DNA of 64,000 bases from Chitinophagales bacterium (GCA_030832185.1 JAURJQ010000003.1:148471-212470), one strand, 5' to 3'. Numbered from the stretch's first letter, positions 1 to 10,167 are shown. Made by a program: numbers and translations. The notes: generated by a model not told the origin, from the sequence alone.

Positions 1-1391
1 CACGAGTAGTTAAAATTGAATCTATTTCTCCTGTACTAAATAGTTCTAGGTGGTTAAATGCTGTTTCAGTGCTATGCACTACAAAAGATATAGATAGAGT
101 TAAGGATTTGAGCTTTGTAGACCATATAGAGCTGCTACATTCTCCTATTAGTATAAAAAAAACGACTTCTCAGAAACTAGAATCAAACTATACTAAAGAA
201 CAATATGGACAGACGTTCAATCAAATAAAGCTTCATAATGGACAAATATTGCATGATGCTGGTTATGAAGGTCAGGGTATGAAAATAGCCGTGTTTGATG
301 CAGGCTTTGATCGAGTCGATAAAATAGCATCCTTTAAACATTTATTTTTAGATAATAGAATTTTCCCGATCAAGAATATTGTAGAAAACTCCAGTAATTT
401 ATATACTCTGGATGGGCATGGAACAGCCGTATTAGGATGCATGGCATCCTACTTCCCAGATAGCATCGTGGCCTCCGCACCTAAAGCATTTTATTATCTA
501 TTCATTACGGAGGATCCGCGCAGTGAGACTCGAATAGAAGAGTTCAACTGGGCAGTGGCAGCTGAAATGGCTGATAGTATGGGTATCGATATAATTAATT
601 CTTCTCTGGGGTATCATCAGTTTGATGATCCAAGCCAGAATTATTCTCGAGAGGATATGAATGGAAAAACAACTATTGTTTCTAAGGCGGCCTCTATAGC
701 TATTTCCAAGGGCATTGTTGTCGTCAATTCTGCGGGGAATCATGGAAATAAAGATTGGCAGATTATAACTGCACCAGCGGATGTAGCGGATGTGATTTCA
801 GTAGGTGCCTTAGACAATGAAGCTAATCTAGCTGATTTCAGTTCTAGAGGTTATTATAAATTAAATCAAATTAAACCTAATATAGTAGGTGTAGGCAAAG
901 GCACGACCCTCTACTATGATCTAGGTAGTTACTTTTATGGTAGCGGTACCTCGTTTTCGAGCCCCTTGCTAGCAGGTCTCATAGCTTGTTTTTGGCAAAA
1001 AAATAAGGAGTTATCGCCATCTGAACTTCGCACTGTATTGTATTCTTTGAGCTCTAATTATCTATCACCTAATTATGAAATAGGTTTTGGTATTCCTAAG
1101 TTTGAATTACCTATAAACAAAAGAGTTATAGAAATGAAGGATCGCATTCTTTCGGTTTACCCAAACCCATCTTCTGGAAACACTATTTTGGAGATCAGTG
1201 CTACCGAAGCTTTTGAAAATGCTGAGATAGAGATTTATTTTTCCCATAAAGCAATTATGAAGAATAAGGTAAAACTCCAAAAAGGGGTTAACCATATTTT
1301 TTTAAATACAGATAACTATGCCAAAGGCATCTACTTTTTTAAAGTAAAAATGGGAAATTATATTTTAGAAGAAAGGTATCTAAAATATTAG
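1..1391 (+). CDS. Secreted subtilisin-like serine protease (S8) with T9SS sorting domain, 5' partial
   Basis: The reading frame is open from the left edge (first full codon at base 3), so the GTG at 69 is internal and the N-terminus lies outside the window. Counting from that GTG, the catalytic triad is Asp77 (VFDAGFD), His117 (DGHGTA) and Ser295 (GTSFSSP), with the oxyanion Asn224 in SAGN. The residues upstream resemble the end of a protease propeptide. The last 75 or so residues start with a YPNPSSG motif and end in a beta-rich tail, typical of the Por secretion (type A) sorting domain. The protein should therefore cross the outer membrane by T9SS. It converges with porV and porU. The S8 family is certain; the substrate is unknown. 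Confidence 0.93.
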   Translation, partial: RVVKIESISPVLNSSRWLNAVSVLCTTKDIDRVKDLSFVDHIELLHSPISIKKTTSQKLESNYTKEQYGQTFNQIKLHNGQILHDAGYEGQGMKIAVFDAGFDRVDKIASFKHLFLDNRIFPIKNIVENSSNLYTLDGHGTAVLGCMASYFPDSIVASAPKAFYYLFITEDPRSETRIEEFNWAVAAEMADSMGIDIINSSLGYHQFDDPSQNYSREDMNGKTTIVSKAASIAISKGIVVVNSAGNHGNKDWQIITAPADVADVISVGALDNEANLADFSSRGYYKLNQIKPNIVGVGKGTTLYYDLGSYFYGSGTSFSSPLLAGLIACFWQKNKELSPSELRTVLYSLSSNYLSPNYEIGFGIPKFELPINKRVIEMKDRILSVYPNPSSGNTILEISATEAFENAEIEIYFSHKAIMKNKVKLQKGVNHIFLNTDNYAKGIYFFKVKMGNYILEERYLKY

Positions 1392-1429
1392 AGTATTCAA
1401 ATCTTGCCAGAGATTAATTGAGATCTTTT

Positions 1430-2644
1430 TTACCAGTAACTATCTTTCTTGTTTTCACCGATGTTAAATCCTATAGATACTCTCATTTGATTATCTAGCG
1501 GCGAGCGCTGCTGAGTAATCGGAAGTAGGTAAGAAAAATCTAATTGCATAGCGGCGTATTTAAGCCCCAAGCCAGCCGTGATGAATTGTCTACCGCCAGC
1601 GCCTTCAGGTTCGTAAAAGAATCCAGCGCGCACGAAATATGTTTTTTGATAGGCATACTCTCCACCTATATGGGTTATAATTTCGCCTAATTCTCCACCT
1701 ATCCCATTTGCATGATCTCCAAATGATGTTAGCATACCAGCGATAGATCCCAATTCTTTAAAATCAGGAATAGTATTTCTATTGGCATCCACAAAGGAAA
1801 TTTTACCTTGATTATCTTTTGAGTAGGTAGGAGTCGGAACTAGCAGTTTATCAAATTGGAGACTAGCGCTAAATGAGTTGTGTTCATCTATTTGCCCTTC
1901 AAAACAAGCACCTAGGGCCATATTGGTAGGAATAAAATCGGGCTGCCCATTCGCACTATATTGAATTTTTGATCCAATGTTAGAAATATTTACCCCTACA
2001 TTAAGTTTCGACTCTTGTAAACGTCCAATCTCTAATTTTTTCGAATAGAATGCTGCAAAATCGACAGAAAATGCAGAGCCAGAAGGTATCTGGTTGGTTG
2101 CTGTCGTAGCTCCATTGGATAAATCGGATAAAATATATCTTCCAGAAGCGCCAATGCCTAAGCTTTCTGAGAGTCTAAACGAATAATGACCTTCCAATGC
2201 AAATTCGTAGGGTTTGGAAATACCTAAATCATTCCCTGAGGCATCTTTGTAATTTATTTGACCCAAGGTAAAATAACGTACACTGAGTCCTGCTGCATGG
2301 TTCGGAGAGATCTTCGTATAACCATTTGCATTGATGAGATAGATGTCATTCGTAATCTGTCTGAGCCAAGGGGCAAAATTGATAGAAGCTCCTTTGTCCT
2401 TATCAATAAAGGCTAATTTAGCAGGATTATGAAATCCACTAGAATTATCAGCTGAGGTAGCTACACCAATTTCGGCCATGCCTGCAGATCTAGCATCGGT
2501 GGCTATGCGCATGAACGGAACACCAGTGGTTATAACGTATTCAAGTCCATTATGATCTAAGGTACCTTGCGAAATTCCCTGAATTGAAACTAAGATGAAT
2601 GAAATAATGGAAATATTTTTCCCTACGGCTCTATTAAATATCAC
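1430..2644 (-). CDS. porV: T9SS outer-membrane protein PorV (LptO)
   Basis: A 404-residue outer-membrane beta-barrel of the PorV/LptO (FadL-like) family. In T9SS, PorV binds sorting domains of exported cargo and delivers them to the PorU sortase. Recognisable features are a signal peptide (residues about 1-25, ending GISQG), then the family N-terminal segment with FMRIATDARSAGMAEIGVAT and the SGFHNPAKLAF stretch. The start is GTG; there is no usable in-frame ATG before the signal peptide. It lies 46 bp downstream of porU on the same strand, the conserved porU-porV order, and is probably co-transcribed. Confidence 0.95.
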   Translation of the reverse strand: MIFNRAVGKNISIISFILVSIQGISQGTLDHNGLEYVITTGVPFMRIATDARSAGMAEIGVATSADNSSGFHNPAKLAFIDKDKGASINFAPWLRQITNDIYLINANGYTKISPNHAAGLSVRYFTLGQINYKDASGNDLGISKPYEFALEGHYSFRLSESLGIGASGRYILSDLSNGATTATNQIPSGSAFSVDFAAFYSKKLEIGRLQESKLNVGVNISNIGSKIQYSANGQPDFIPTNMALGACFEGQIDEHNSFSASLQFDKLLVPTPTYSKDNQGKISFVDANRNTIPDFKELGSIAGMLTSFGDHANGIGGELGEIITHIGGEYAYQKTYFVRAGFFYEPEGAGGRQFITAGLGLKYAAMQLDFSYLLPITQQRSPLDNQMRVSIGFNIGENKKDSYW

Positions 2645-2690
2645 TGTTTTATCTATATATTATTTAAAACTCAACGCAAAGAAACAAATT

Positions 2691-5600
2691 TTATTGTAAT
2701 AAAACTAGTTTTTCGTATTTACTGGCAGTTTCTCCTTTTGTATCACGTATGGTTAAGGTATATACATACACCCCTTTACCTAATTTATCGCCAAAATCAT
2801 CCAATCCATTCCACTGAATTTGGTCTTTTACTCTAAATCCTTCGGTACTTAATTTTTGATGAATACGCTTAACTACTCTACCTGTAATTGTCATGATATT
2901 AATAGATATATCCAGAATCTCATTAGGTCTATTATGCTCAAATTCAAACCGCGTATTGGTGGTGAATGGATTCGGATAATTCAGTAAATGAAAAAGCGCT
3001 ATTTTTTCTGATGAGGCTACTATAAATTCAGTGTATCCTTCGCCAGGATTATTATAAACATCCCATGCTTTGACCTTTAGGGTATGTCGTCCATCTTTTA
3101 GCTTATAGTAAGGATAATTTATTTGCCCATTCATAAAATCTCCTTGATTCGTTCTGTAATAGCTATTTAAGTTTATTGGTAATCTTAGGTTATCGTCCAA
3201 TATGGCTGTAATATCATGACCAATGCCTGCTCCAGTCGTATTAATCCCACTTGAGTCAAATAGTTTGACCAAAAGAATAGGATCTGAATTGGTTAATCCC
3301 CCAAATGCAAATTTCTCATCATTCATAAATAGTTGAACTTTGGGTGGTTGATTATCTGCCGCTGCATTTAGATTAGCGCCTCCTATCCATACGTTGGTAT
3401 CCATACCAGCGGCATCTCTATAGGGCTTTTGATTTACATCTGCTGCATAGTATGAGATTTTTCCACGCCCCATGGCATAGTTTATATCCTTAGGTACGAT
3501 AAATTCGATAGTGAATTTCCCATCTTTAACCAAAGTACTTCCGCGAAACAATCTACTTTGCTGAGTTTTAAAGGTGTCACCGGGTATTTTTGGTTCTTTT
3601 GTGTCGTTATAGTTCAATTTATTTTGACTAGGTTTATCTAACACCGTGATTTGACAAAAACCATTGAAATCAGCCATTAGATTATTAGTTAAATCTCTTA
3701 CCTCTCCTTTAATTGTGACTTTGCTCAGAGATTTTAGGGTGTCGTCTGTTCCATTAGAAATAGAGGTGGTTATAACATTGTACTTTGGTAGATTTATTTC
3801 TAAGGCAGGATCACCTATTAAAACTACTTTCTGAGAGTTGCTATTGATGACACTTTTGGTAGCTCTGGCTATTTGCCCTAGAGTCGTATTGGTTCTATTG
3901 AAAAAGCTGGCAAAAAAATCATTCATAAATGGGCCTTGATCTGAGATATAAACCTCTCTACAGGTAGTGAGTAGACCAATAGCTCCTCCATCTTTTTGCA
4001 GAAAATATCTTTCTCCCGCTGATTTATTGCTGGCATTAGGTTTGTCATAGGGAGCAAAACCGCAGGTAGCCGTAGTCACAAAAGGTAATGAGTAAATGTT
4101 TTTATAGATAGGTAAATCATTGGAAGATAGGATGCGTTCTTGAGACCAGTTGGACTCCCCTCCATGTCCTACATAGGTCATAAGAATATTACCAAAGGTA
4201 AAATTATCTTTTACTAATTTCTCTACGTCTTCATAACGCTGACCTCCGGAGAATTGTTGCTGAAAAAAGGCGTCGAGATAGACCTTGTTTTGGAGGGTTT
4301 TTACATTATCTGCAATAAGTTTTTTACTCACCGTTTCATTTTGGCTATAAAAGTCTGCATCAGACTGTGTATCATAATCATCTGCCACCAGTGTAGTCTG
4401 ATTTCGCCAATCGCCATAGGATTCTTTCGCTTTATATTTCTTTATTTTATTTACTACATCTCTAGCTTCTTCTATACTAGACACGGGTAGTCTACCTATG
4501 CCATAAGCCATGGTCTTTATCGCATCGTTTAGATTAGTATCGGCTAGAATATCGAGTCCATAAATATCATCTGTAGGAAATGATTGAGAGAAATCACTCG
4601 AAAATAAGGTTTCATAAGTAGGAACGTAATCTTCACAGGTGTTCGAAGTTTTATTGACCCTTTTATAGTCTACGCAGGGCTTTCCAAATAGAGTCACTGT
4701 AGAAAGTTTTTCCGGGGCAGAGAGACCTTTTACAGCTATTTCATTTATAAATCGGCGGATAGCAGTCACGTCTTTATTTCCCGAGCTATACTCATTATAT
4801 ATAGTCTCTACATCTACTACATGTGTCACTATGCCTCTCTCTTCTTTATGAAATTCACCAAGCTCCTTAGCCTGATTTAACCAGTTTTTATGCGAAATAA
4901 TTACATTATGGGCAGCACTTAGATTTTTCAAGTCTTGATTGTCTATTTTTCCTACAGCGATAGGTGTAAAAGCTTTAATATCCTCAAAGACGACAAACTC
5001 GCTGGTAGCAGAGGCATTGCTGAAAACGTGATTTTTATTTGAGAGGGATTTATAGGCACCAATAGTGGTCACATCCCATAGTTTAGCATTTTGTGCTCCA
5101 CTGAGATTGAATTGAATATTATTGCCACTTCCAGCCTCATCTTTAAATCTAAATGTATACTGATCCCCACTGTAAGTCAAAGGCGCTTTGGCATTGACGG
5201 TGATATAATCTAGATAGAAATTCTCATTGATAGCCCCATTAATACTAAAGCTAATTTTTGCATTTGCCCCAGGGCAGAGCATCTGAAAGGTATCTATTTG
5301 TATCTTATCCGAAGCGCTCAGTAGCAGGGATTTTACAAAATTACCATTGACATTTATGGAAAGGTTTACTCCTACTAATCTGGTAAGATAGCTATAGGTG
5401 ATTGTCATTTTTTCTCCATTCGTACAGCTACTAATTGGTAGATCTGTATTGATAGTTTTTACTGTGTTATTAATGGTATATGCATACCATATTCTTCCAG
5501 AAAGATTGGGATTGAAGGAATCTATATCTTGAATGCCAAGGTAGTCATAGCTTGAATAAGTGCGCACGGGCGAACCACTGGGGCCTGCTGCTATCATTTT

Positions 5601-6071
5601 TTTATTGCTGCCTTCTGTAGTGGTTAGAAAAAAATGCTGCACAGAAGTATAATAGGCGGACGTATGTTTGAACCAACCATCTTGTTTGTCGAGAAATTTA
5701 CCGAAAGGACCATCTGCATAGAATAAAATATAATCTTCTTTATCTATCTGATTATTTCCATTGACATCGACTATTTCGATGTTATTTTCTTTTACTTGAT
5801 TCACATTCGCTACATAATATTCTGGCAGTGGGCCACCACCATAACCGAATATTCCTAGATTAGATGTTTTTAAGTCATCTGTCTTAATCTTGAGCTCATT
5901 GACCATGAAATTATAATCTAATTTGTATACCCCAGGTCTATTTATACTAAATTTGTACCAATTGCCTTGTTTAAAAATAGAATTGGCCTTCAGTTGAAAA
6001 TTGAATATAAAAATAAAACTGAATACTAAAAGCACCAGTCTATGCGTTAGTAAGACATGATTATATTTCAT
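2691..6071 (-). CDS. porU: T9SS C-terminal signal peptidase / sortase PorU (C25 family)
   Basis: Gingipain-family (C25) protein that cleaves T9SS sorting domains at the cell surface and attaches cargo. I place the start at ATG 6071 (1126 residues), because an upstream in-frame TTG at 6083 lies inside the -7 promoter box. Catalytic His is in YVGHGGESNW (about residue 636) and catalytic Cys is 34 residues later in TTATCGFAPYD, spacing close to that known for Porphyromonas PorU. The usual FGD segment reads LFGKPCVDYK here. A sorting-type C-terminal domain begins at NYPNPFTTNTRF. It has a signal peptide and lies upstream of porV, diverging from the porP-like gene. Confidence 0.95.
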   Translation of the reverse strand: MKYNHVLLTHRLVLLVFSFIFIFNFQLKANSIFKQGNWYKFSINRPGVYKLDYNFMVNELKIKTDDLKTSNLGIFGYGGGPLPEYYVANVNQVKENNIEIVDVNGNNQIDKEDYILFYADGPFGKFLDKQDGWFKHTSAYYTSVQHFFLTTTEGSNKKMIAAGPSGSPVRTYSSYDYLGIQDIDSFNPNLSGRIWYAYTINNTVKTINTDLPISSCTNGEKMTITYSYLTRLVGVNLSINVNGNFVKSLLLSASDKIQIDTFQMLCPGANAKISFSINGAINENFYLDYITVNAKAPLTYSGDQYTFRFKDEAGSGNNIQFNLSGAQNAKLWDVTTIGAYKSLSNKNHVFSNASATSEFVVFEDIKAFTPIAVGKIDNQDLKNLSAAHNVIISHKNWLNQAKELGEFHKEERGIVTHVVDVETIYNEYSSGNKDVTAIRRFINEIAVKGLSAPEKLSTVTLFGKPCVDYKRVNKTSNTCEDYVPTYETLFSSDFSQSFPTDDIYGLDILADTNLNDAIKTMAYGIGRLPVSSIEEARDVVNKIKKYKAKESYGDWRNQTTLVADDYDTQSDADFYSQNETVSKKLIADNVKTLQNKVYLDAFFQQQFSGGQRYEDVEKLVKDNFTFGNILMTYVGHGGESNWSQERILSSNDLPIYKNIYSLPFVTTATCGFAPYDKPNASNKSAGERYFLQKDGGAIGLLTTCREVYISDQGPFMNDFFASFFNRTNTTLGQIARATKSVINSNSQKVVLIGDPALEINLPKYNVITTSISNGTDDTLKSLSKVTIKGEVRDLTNNLMADFNGFCQITVLDKPSQNKLNYNDTKEPKIPGDTFKTQQSRLFRGSTLVKDGKFTIEFIVPKDINYAMGRGKISYYAADVNQKPYRDAAGMDTNVWIGGANLNAAADNQPPKVQLFMNDEKFAFGGLTNSDPILLVKLFDSSGINTTGAGIGHDITAILDDNLRLPINLNSYYRTNQGDFMNGQINYPYYKLKDGRHTLKVKAWDVYNNPGEGYTEFIVASSEKIALFHLLNYPNPFTTNTRFEFEHNRPNEILDISINIMTITGRVVKRIHQKLSTEGFRVKDQIQWNGLDDFGDKLGKGVYVYTLTIRDTKGETASKYEKLVLLQ

Positions 6072-6080
6072 ATTGGATTT

Positions 6081-6088
6081 CAAATATA
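6081..6088 (-). promoter_or_regulatory. -7 box (TATATTTG) of porU
   Basis: Reads TATATTTG on the minus strand, matching TAnnTTTG, and ends 9 bp before the porU ATG at 6071. No clear -33 TTG is seen at the usual spacing. Its TTG explains the spurious in-frame start at 6083. Confidence 0.5.
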
Positions 6089-6108
6089 GGTAGAATAACT
6101 TATATTAT

Positions 6109-6116
6109 TAATTTTG
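6109..6116 (+). promoter_or_regulatory. -7 box (TAATTTTG) of the porP-like gene
   Basis: TAATTTTG on the plus strand, 54 bp before the TTG start at 6171. It diverges from the porU box 20 bp away, so T9SS genes on both strands start from one short intergenic region. Confidence 0.45.
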
Positions 6117-6170
6117 TATTTTTAAATTTGATCAGGGTAGTAAATCTTAAGTAATAACAACGATAAAGGA

Positions 6171-7172
6171 TTGAAAAAATTTCATATAATGTTTATTGTT
6201 TTAATGCAGCTTGCGAATAGTTGGGCTCAGGATATTCATTTCTCCCAGTTAGCTCAAACTCAGTTCTTTTCAAACCCAGCGTTTGCTGGGATACAGTTTG
6301 GTCCGCGTGTTTTAGCTCATTATAGAAACGAATACCCCAATATAGGGAGTCAAATCAATTCTGGATTCAATACTTATTTTATATCCTATGATCAATTCTT
6401 GAAAAATTATAATAGTGGTCTAGGTGCGCAGGTCATAGCGGATAAATTCGGAGATAATCTGTATTCAAGATACTACATCAATATTAACTATGCTTATCAA
6501 GCTAAATTTAATGAATACAATGCATTGCGTTTTGGGTTATCTGCAAATATGATTCACCAGCAATTAGACAAATCTAAATTGGTATTTTTTGATCAGATTG
6601 ATCCTATTAACGGATTCAATCAGCTAGCCGCCAGTGAAGAGGATATTTCCAATAGTTTTTCTCAAACGAATTTCAATCTAAATGCCGGTATAGTTTATTT
6701 TACGAATTACTTCTATGCGGGTTTGAGTGCCCGTAATCTGCTGCCGAGAAACAACTTTCAAGGAATAGCATCCAAGCAATTTGAAGATATGACCATTTCA
6801 GCCCAGGTTGGAGGTGTGTATTGGTTGAATCAAGATAAAAGAATTGCTTTATTTCCCTATTTTTTATTTGACAGGCAATATGATTATCAAAAATATGTAG
6901 GTAATATACTTTATCAATATGAAACATTAAATCTGGGATTAGGTTTTCGTCATAATGCTCGAGATTTAGAGTCTATAATTTTCTTGGTGGGATTTAATTT
7001 TAATAAACTTAGAATAAGCTATTCTTATGACTTAAATACAAGCGGAATTAAATCATATACAGGTGGTTCTCATGAGGTTGGTGTGCGAATTTTATTTAAG
7101 GGGGAGGATAATTCTCTCTATCCAAATGAGTACAAAAACATACTTTTTTGTCCAGATTTTATGAAAAACTAA
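6171..7172 (+). CDS. PorP/SprF family T9SS outer-membrane protein
   Basis: A 333-residue beta-barrel of the PorP/SprF family, normal in length. The hallmark N-terminus follows a short signal peptide (cleavage after NSWAQ): DIHFSQ, then FFSNPAFAG, then RVLAHYRNEYP. The C-terminus holds the family strands YSYDLNTSGIKSYTGGSHEVG and VRILF. SprF-type members help export proteins with type B sorting domains; one such protein is encoded at 45637-52674. The start is TTG, kept because it supplies the positively charged MKKFH n-region. AAAGGA just upstream is a plausible ribosome-binding site. Confidence 0.92.
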   Translation: MKKFHIMFIVLMQLANSWAQDIHFSQLAQTQFFSNPAFAGIQFGPRVLAHYRNEYPNIGSQINSGFNTYFISYDQFLKNYNSGLGAQVIADKFGDNLYSRYYININYAYQAKFNEYNALRFGLSANMIHQQLDKSKLVFFDQIDPINGFNQLAASEEDISNSFSQTNFNLNAGIVYFTNYFYAGLSARNLLPRNNFQGIASKQFEDMTISAQVGGVYWLNQDKRIALFPYFLFDRQYDYQKYVGNILYQYETLNLGLGFRHNARDLESIIFLVGFNFNKLRISYSYDLNTSGIKSYTGGSHEVGVRILFKGEDNSLYPNEYKNILFCPDFMKN

Positions 7173-7317
7173 AAAAATGTACAATAAATATTAAAAAATG
7201 CGTTATCTTAGCAAACTGAATTGGATAATTTAAAATTAAAAGTTCAAGCTTTGTGAGAATTTATTCCTCAAACCTTGAAATTAAAAGTATAATAAAATCA
7301 AAATAAATAACAAACAC

Positions 7318-8814
7318 ATGAAAAAACTTTTTGTTTATTTAGTAGTTGGTACCTTTTTCTTTGGAGTATTTACTTCATGCAGCAACAAAGGTAGTTCAAA
7401 GGCAGGAAAATCTGAAACTACTGGTTGGAACTACAATGATACTAAAAACGGCGGATTTGAAAAAACACAGTACGCAGGTCAAGCAACTTCTCCGGGACTA
7501 GTTCTTGTGCCAGGGGGTACTTATCTTATGGGTCAGAAAGATGAGGATGTCATGCGTGATTGGAATAACGTAGCTAGAAGAATTACGGTGCCTTCTTTCT
7601 ACATGGATCAGACTGAAGTTTCTAATATGCAATACCGTGAGTATGTTTGGTGGTTAAGCAGAGTTTTTGGAGAAGGCTTTCCTCAAGTAGTTCAAAGAGC
7701 GCTGCCAGATACTCTAGTTTGGAGAGACGAGTTGGCCTATAATGAGCCCTATGTCGAGTATTATTACAGACATCCATCATTTGATAATTATCCAGTCGTT
7801 GGGGTTTCTTGGCTGCAAGCAAATGACTTCGCTAAGTGGAGAAGTGACAGAGTTAATGAGCAGATATTGGTAACAAAAGGAATTATAAAGTTTGACCCGT
7901 CTTCTGATGTGGACGATAACAATTTTAATACTCAAGCTTATTTAGTAGGTCAGTATGAGCCTACTGCTGGTGATCAGAAAAAACAAATGAAGGATATTCA
8001 AGCAGGAGGAAAATCTACAAGACCTGTGAAATTTGAGGATGGTATCTTGCAACCTGACTATAGACTGCCTACTGAGGCCGAATGGGAATATGCTGCGTAT
8101 TCATTGGTGGGCAATCAGCCATATAAGGATGAGGAGCGTATCACCGAGCAAAAAATCTATCCTTGGAATGGACATAGTCTTCGTTATCCAAAAACAGGTA
8201 AATTGCAGGGTAAATTCTTAGCTAACTTCAAAAGAGGTAGAGGAGATAATATGGGTTTAGCTCCTAATCTTAATGATAATGGTGCTATTACTTCAGAGGT
8301 AAAGTCTAATTATCCAAATGATTTCGGATTATTCAATATGGCTGGGAACGTGAATGAGTGGTGTATGGACGTATATAGACCTATGACTATGACGGATGCT
8401 GTAGACTTCAATTCTTTCCGTGGTAATATTTATAAAACTAAATTAAGAGGCGAAGATGGAGAATTAGCAGAAAAAGATTCATTGGGAAGACTTAATTATA
8501 GAGATATAAAGGAAGAGGAAGCGGCTTCTAGAAGAAATTATAGAAAAGCTGATGTCAGAAACTTTGGAGATCAAGACAAGGAGTCGAATGTAGTCTATGG
8601 TTATGGTAAATCATCTCTGGTAAATGACCAATCAAGAGTATTTAAGGGAGGTTCTTGGAAAGACCGTGTATATTGGTTATCTCCAGGCACTCGTAGATTC
8701 TTCCAAGAATATGAAGCTGCTGATGATATAGGATTCAGATGTGCTATGAATAGAATGGGTGCTCCGTTAGGAAATAAGTTTCCTTCTGGAAATATTTTCA
8801 AAAAGAAAAAATAA
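7318..8814 (+). CDS. gldJ: Gliding motility / T9SS lipoprotein GldJ
   Basis: A 498-residue lipoprotein with lipobox FTSC (lipidated Cys21) and a formylglycine-generating-enzyme-like (SUMF1) fold. Motifs in order: LVPGGTYLMGQ near residue 63, MDQTEVSN, YPVVGVSWLQANDFAKW, YRLPTEAEWEYAA, FGLFNMAGNVNEW, FKGGSWKDR and GFRCAM. The GWNYND segment after the lipobox and the location between por genes and murF indicate GldJ rather than GldK, which sits with gldLMN. GldJ is an outer-membrane-associated T9SS/gliding component and is not expected to be an active enzyme. A strong terminator follows it. Confidence 0.92.
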   Translation: MKKLFVYLVVGTFFFGVFTSCSNKGSSKAGKSETTGWNYNDTKNGGFEKTQYAGQATSPGLVLVPGGTYLMGQKDEDVMRDWNNVARRITVPSFYMDQTEVSNMQYREYVWWLSRVFGEGFPQVVQRALPDTLVWRDELAYNEPYVEYYYRHPSFDNYPVVGVSWLQANDFAKWRSDRVNEQILVTKGIIKFDPSSDVDDNNFNTQAYLVGQYEPTAGDQKKQMKDIQAGGKSTRPVKFEDGILQPDYRLPTEAEWEYAAYSLVGNQPYKDEERITEQKIYPWNGHSLRYPKTGKLQGKFLANFKRGRGDNMGLAPNLNDNGAITSEVKSNYPNDFGLFNMAGNVNEWCMDVYRPMTMTDAVDFNSFRGNIYKTKLRGEDGELAEKDSLGRLNYRDIKEEEAASRRNYRKADVRNFGDQDKESNVVYGYGKSSLVNDQSRVFKGGSWKDRVYWLSPGTRRFFQEYEAADDIGFRCAMNRMGAPLGNKFPSGNIFKKKK

Positions 8815-8833
8815 ATTGTCTAAAATCAATATA

Positions 8834-8864
8834 AAAGCTCTCGCTCACAGCGAGGGCTTTTTTT
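8834..8864 (+). terminator. Rho-independent terminator after gldJ
   Basis: A 12-bp stem (AAAGCTCTCGCT pairing with AGCGAGGGCTTT, one G-U pair), a 3-nt CAC loop, and a run of seven T starting in the 3' arm. It lies 20 bp after the gldJ stop and 14 bp before murF. Confidence 0.9.
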
Positions 8865-8877
8865 GTAATATGAAATC

Positions 8878-10167
8878 ATGACTATAGAGAAGCTCTACAT
8901 TATTTTTTTAGCCCAAGGGCAGAAAATAACAACAGATACGCGTAGAATAGAGTCAGGTCAGATTTATTTTGCTCTTAAAGGAGCTAATTTTGATGGAAAT
9001 AAATTCGCTCAAGAAGCCTTAAATCAAGGCGCCAAGTATGCAGTGGTAGACGATGAGGCTCTTGCTGGGAATCAAGGCATGATCTCCGTAGAAGATGTTC
9101 TGAGTACATTGCAGCAGTTGGCTTTATATCACAGACGTAAACTCAATTTACCTGTTATTGCTATTACGGGTAGTAATGGTAAGACGACTTCTAAAGAACT
9201 CATTCGAGAGGTACTCTCTACCAAATTTAAAGTTGCCTGTACAAAAGGTAATTTAAATAATCATATAGGCATTCCATTGACACTTTTGGATATAAAAGCA
9301 TATGAAGACATCTCTATCGTAGAAATGGGAGCAAATCATCAAGGAGAAATTGCAGCTTATTGTAAGTATACTGAACCCAATTATGGAGTGATCACCAATA
9401 TAGGTAAGGCTCACCTTGAAGGGTTTGGTGGAATAGAGGGCGTTATTAAAGGAAAAACAGAATTATATAGCTATTTAGCTAATAACTTCAATAACAAAAT
9501 TTTTATAAATGCAGATGATCATATATTGAATAAATATACTTCCCATCTAGTACAAATTCTCTACGGCACGAATCCGGTTCTGCCCATTCATGGCAAAATT
9601 CTAGATAATAATTCTAATAATCTAACTATATCCGTACATGAGGCGGATACTGACTACTTAATTCGCACTCAATTGGCGGGAGATTATAATTTATATAATG
9701 TTTTATTAGCGTTCTCTATAGGTCGGTATTTCGAAATAGATGCCGTGAGGATAGTTCAAGCACTAGAATCCTATCAACCATCAAACAGTCGTTCTCAAAT
9801 CATCAAGTCTGGAGATACGACTATTATCTTAGATGCCTATAATGCTAATCCATCAAGTATGGAGGTAGCTTTATTCAATTTAGCGAAATTTGAAGGTAAA
9901 CGGATAGCTATATTAGGTGCTATGAAGGAAATGGGCAATCATAGTGAAGAAGAACATAAAAAGATTTTAGAATTAGCTTTAAATCTGAACATAAATATTA
10001 TAGTAGCCATAGGTATAGAGTTTTCCGAAGTAATATCTTCAAAGACTATCCAATATTTTGAAACGACGGAGGAAGCAAAAAATTGGTACAAGCAGCAAAA
10101 ATTCGGAAGAGATACTATATTAATCAAAGGTTCGAGAGGTATGGCTTTAGAAAAAATTTTAGAATGA
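8878..10167 (+). CDS. murF: UDP-N-acetylmuramoyl-tripeptide--D-alanyl-D-alanine ligase MurF
   Basis: Cytoplasmic Mur ligase adding D-Ala-D-Ala to UDP-MurNAc-tripeptide, the last cytosolic step of the peptidoglycan precursor. It has 429 residues, normal length. An N-terminal substrate domain (TDTRRIESGQIYFAL) precedes the ATP-binding loop ITGSNGKTTSKE (about residues 96-107), the central EMGANHQGEI motif, and the C-terminal LDAYNANPSSMEVAL and LGAMKEMG motifs. It follows the gldJ terminator, and its TGA stop overlaps the ATG of the next gene (ATGA), implying translational coupling with the sigma factor. Confidence 0.97.
   Translation: MTIEKLYIIFLAQGQKITTDTRRIESGQIYFALKGANFDGNKFAQEALNQGAKYAVVDDEALAGNQGMISVEDVLSTLQQLALYHRRKLNLPVIAITGSNGKTTSKELIREVLSTKFKVACTKGNLNNHIGIPLTLLDIKAYEDISIVEMGANHQGEIAAYCKYTEPNYGVITNIGKAHLEGFGGIEGVIKGKTELYSYLANNFNNKIFINADDHILNKYTSHLVQILYGTNPVLPIHGKILDNNSNNLTISVHEADTDYLIRTQLAGDYNLYNVLLAFSIGRYFEIDAVRIVQALESYQPSNSRSQIIKSGDTTIILDAYNANPSSMEVALFNLAKFEGKRIAILGAMKEMGNHSEEEHKKILELALNLNINIIVAIGIEFSEVISSKTIQYFETTEEAKNWYKQQKFGRDTILIKGSRGMALEKILE

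Noticed and set aside
6083..6083. TTG start of porU at 6083, and similar TTG starts at 29314, 32861 and 52717
   Set aside because: Each lies inside a TAnnTTTG promoter box and would have no room for a ribosome-binding site. ATG codons downstream fit better.
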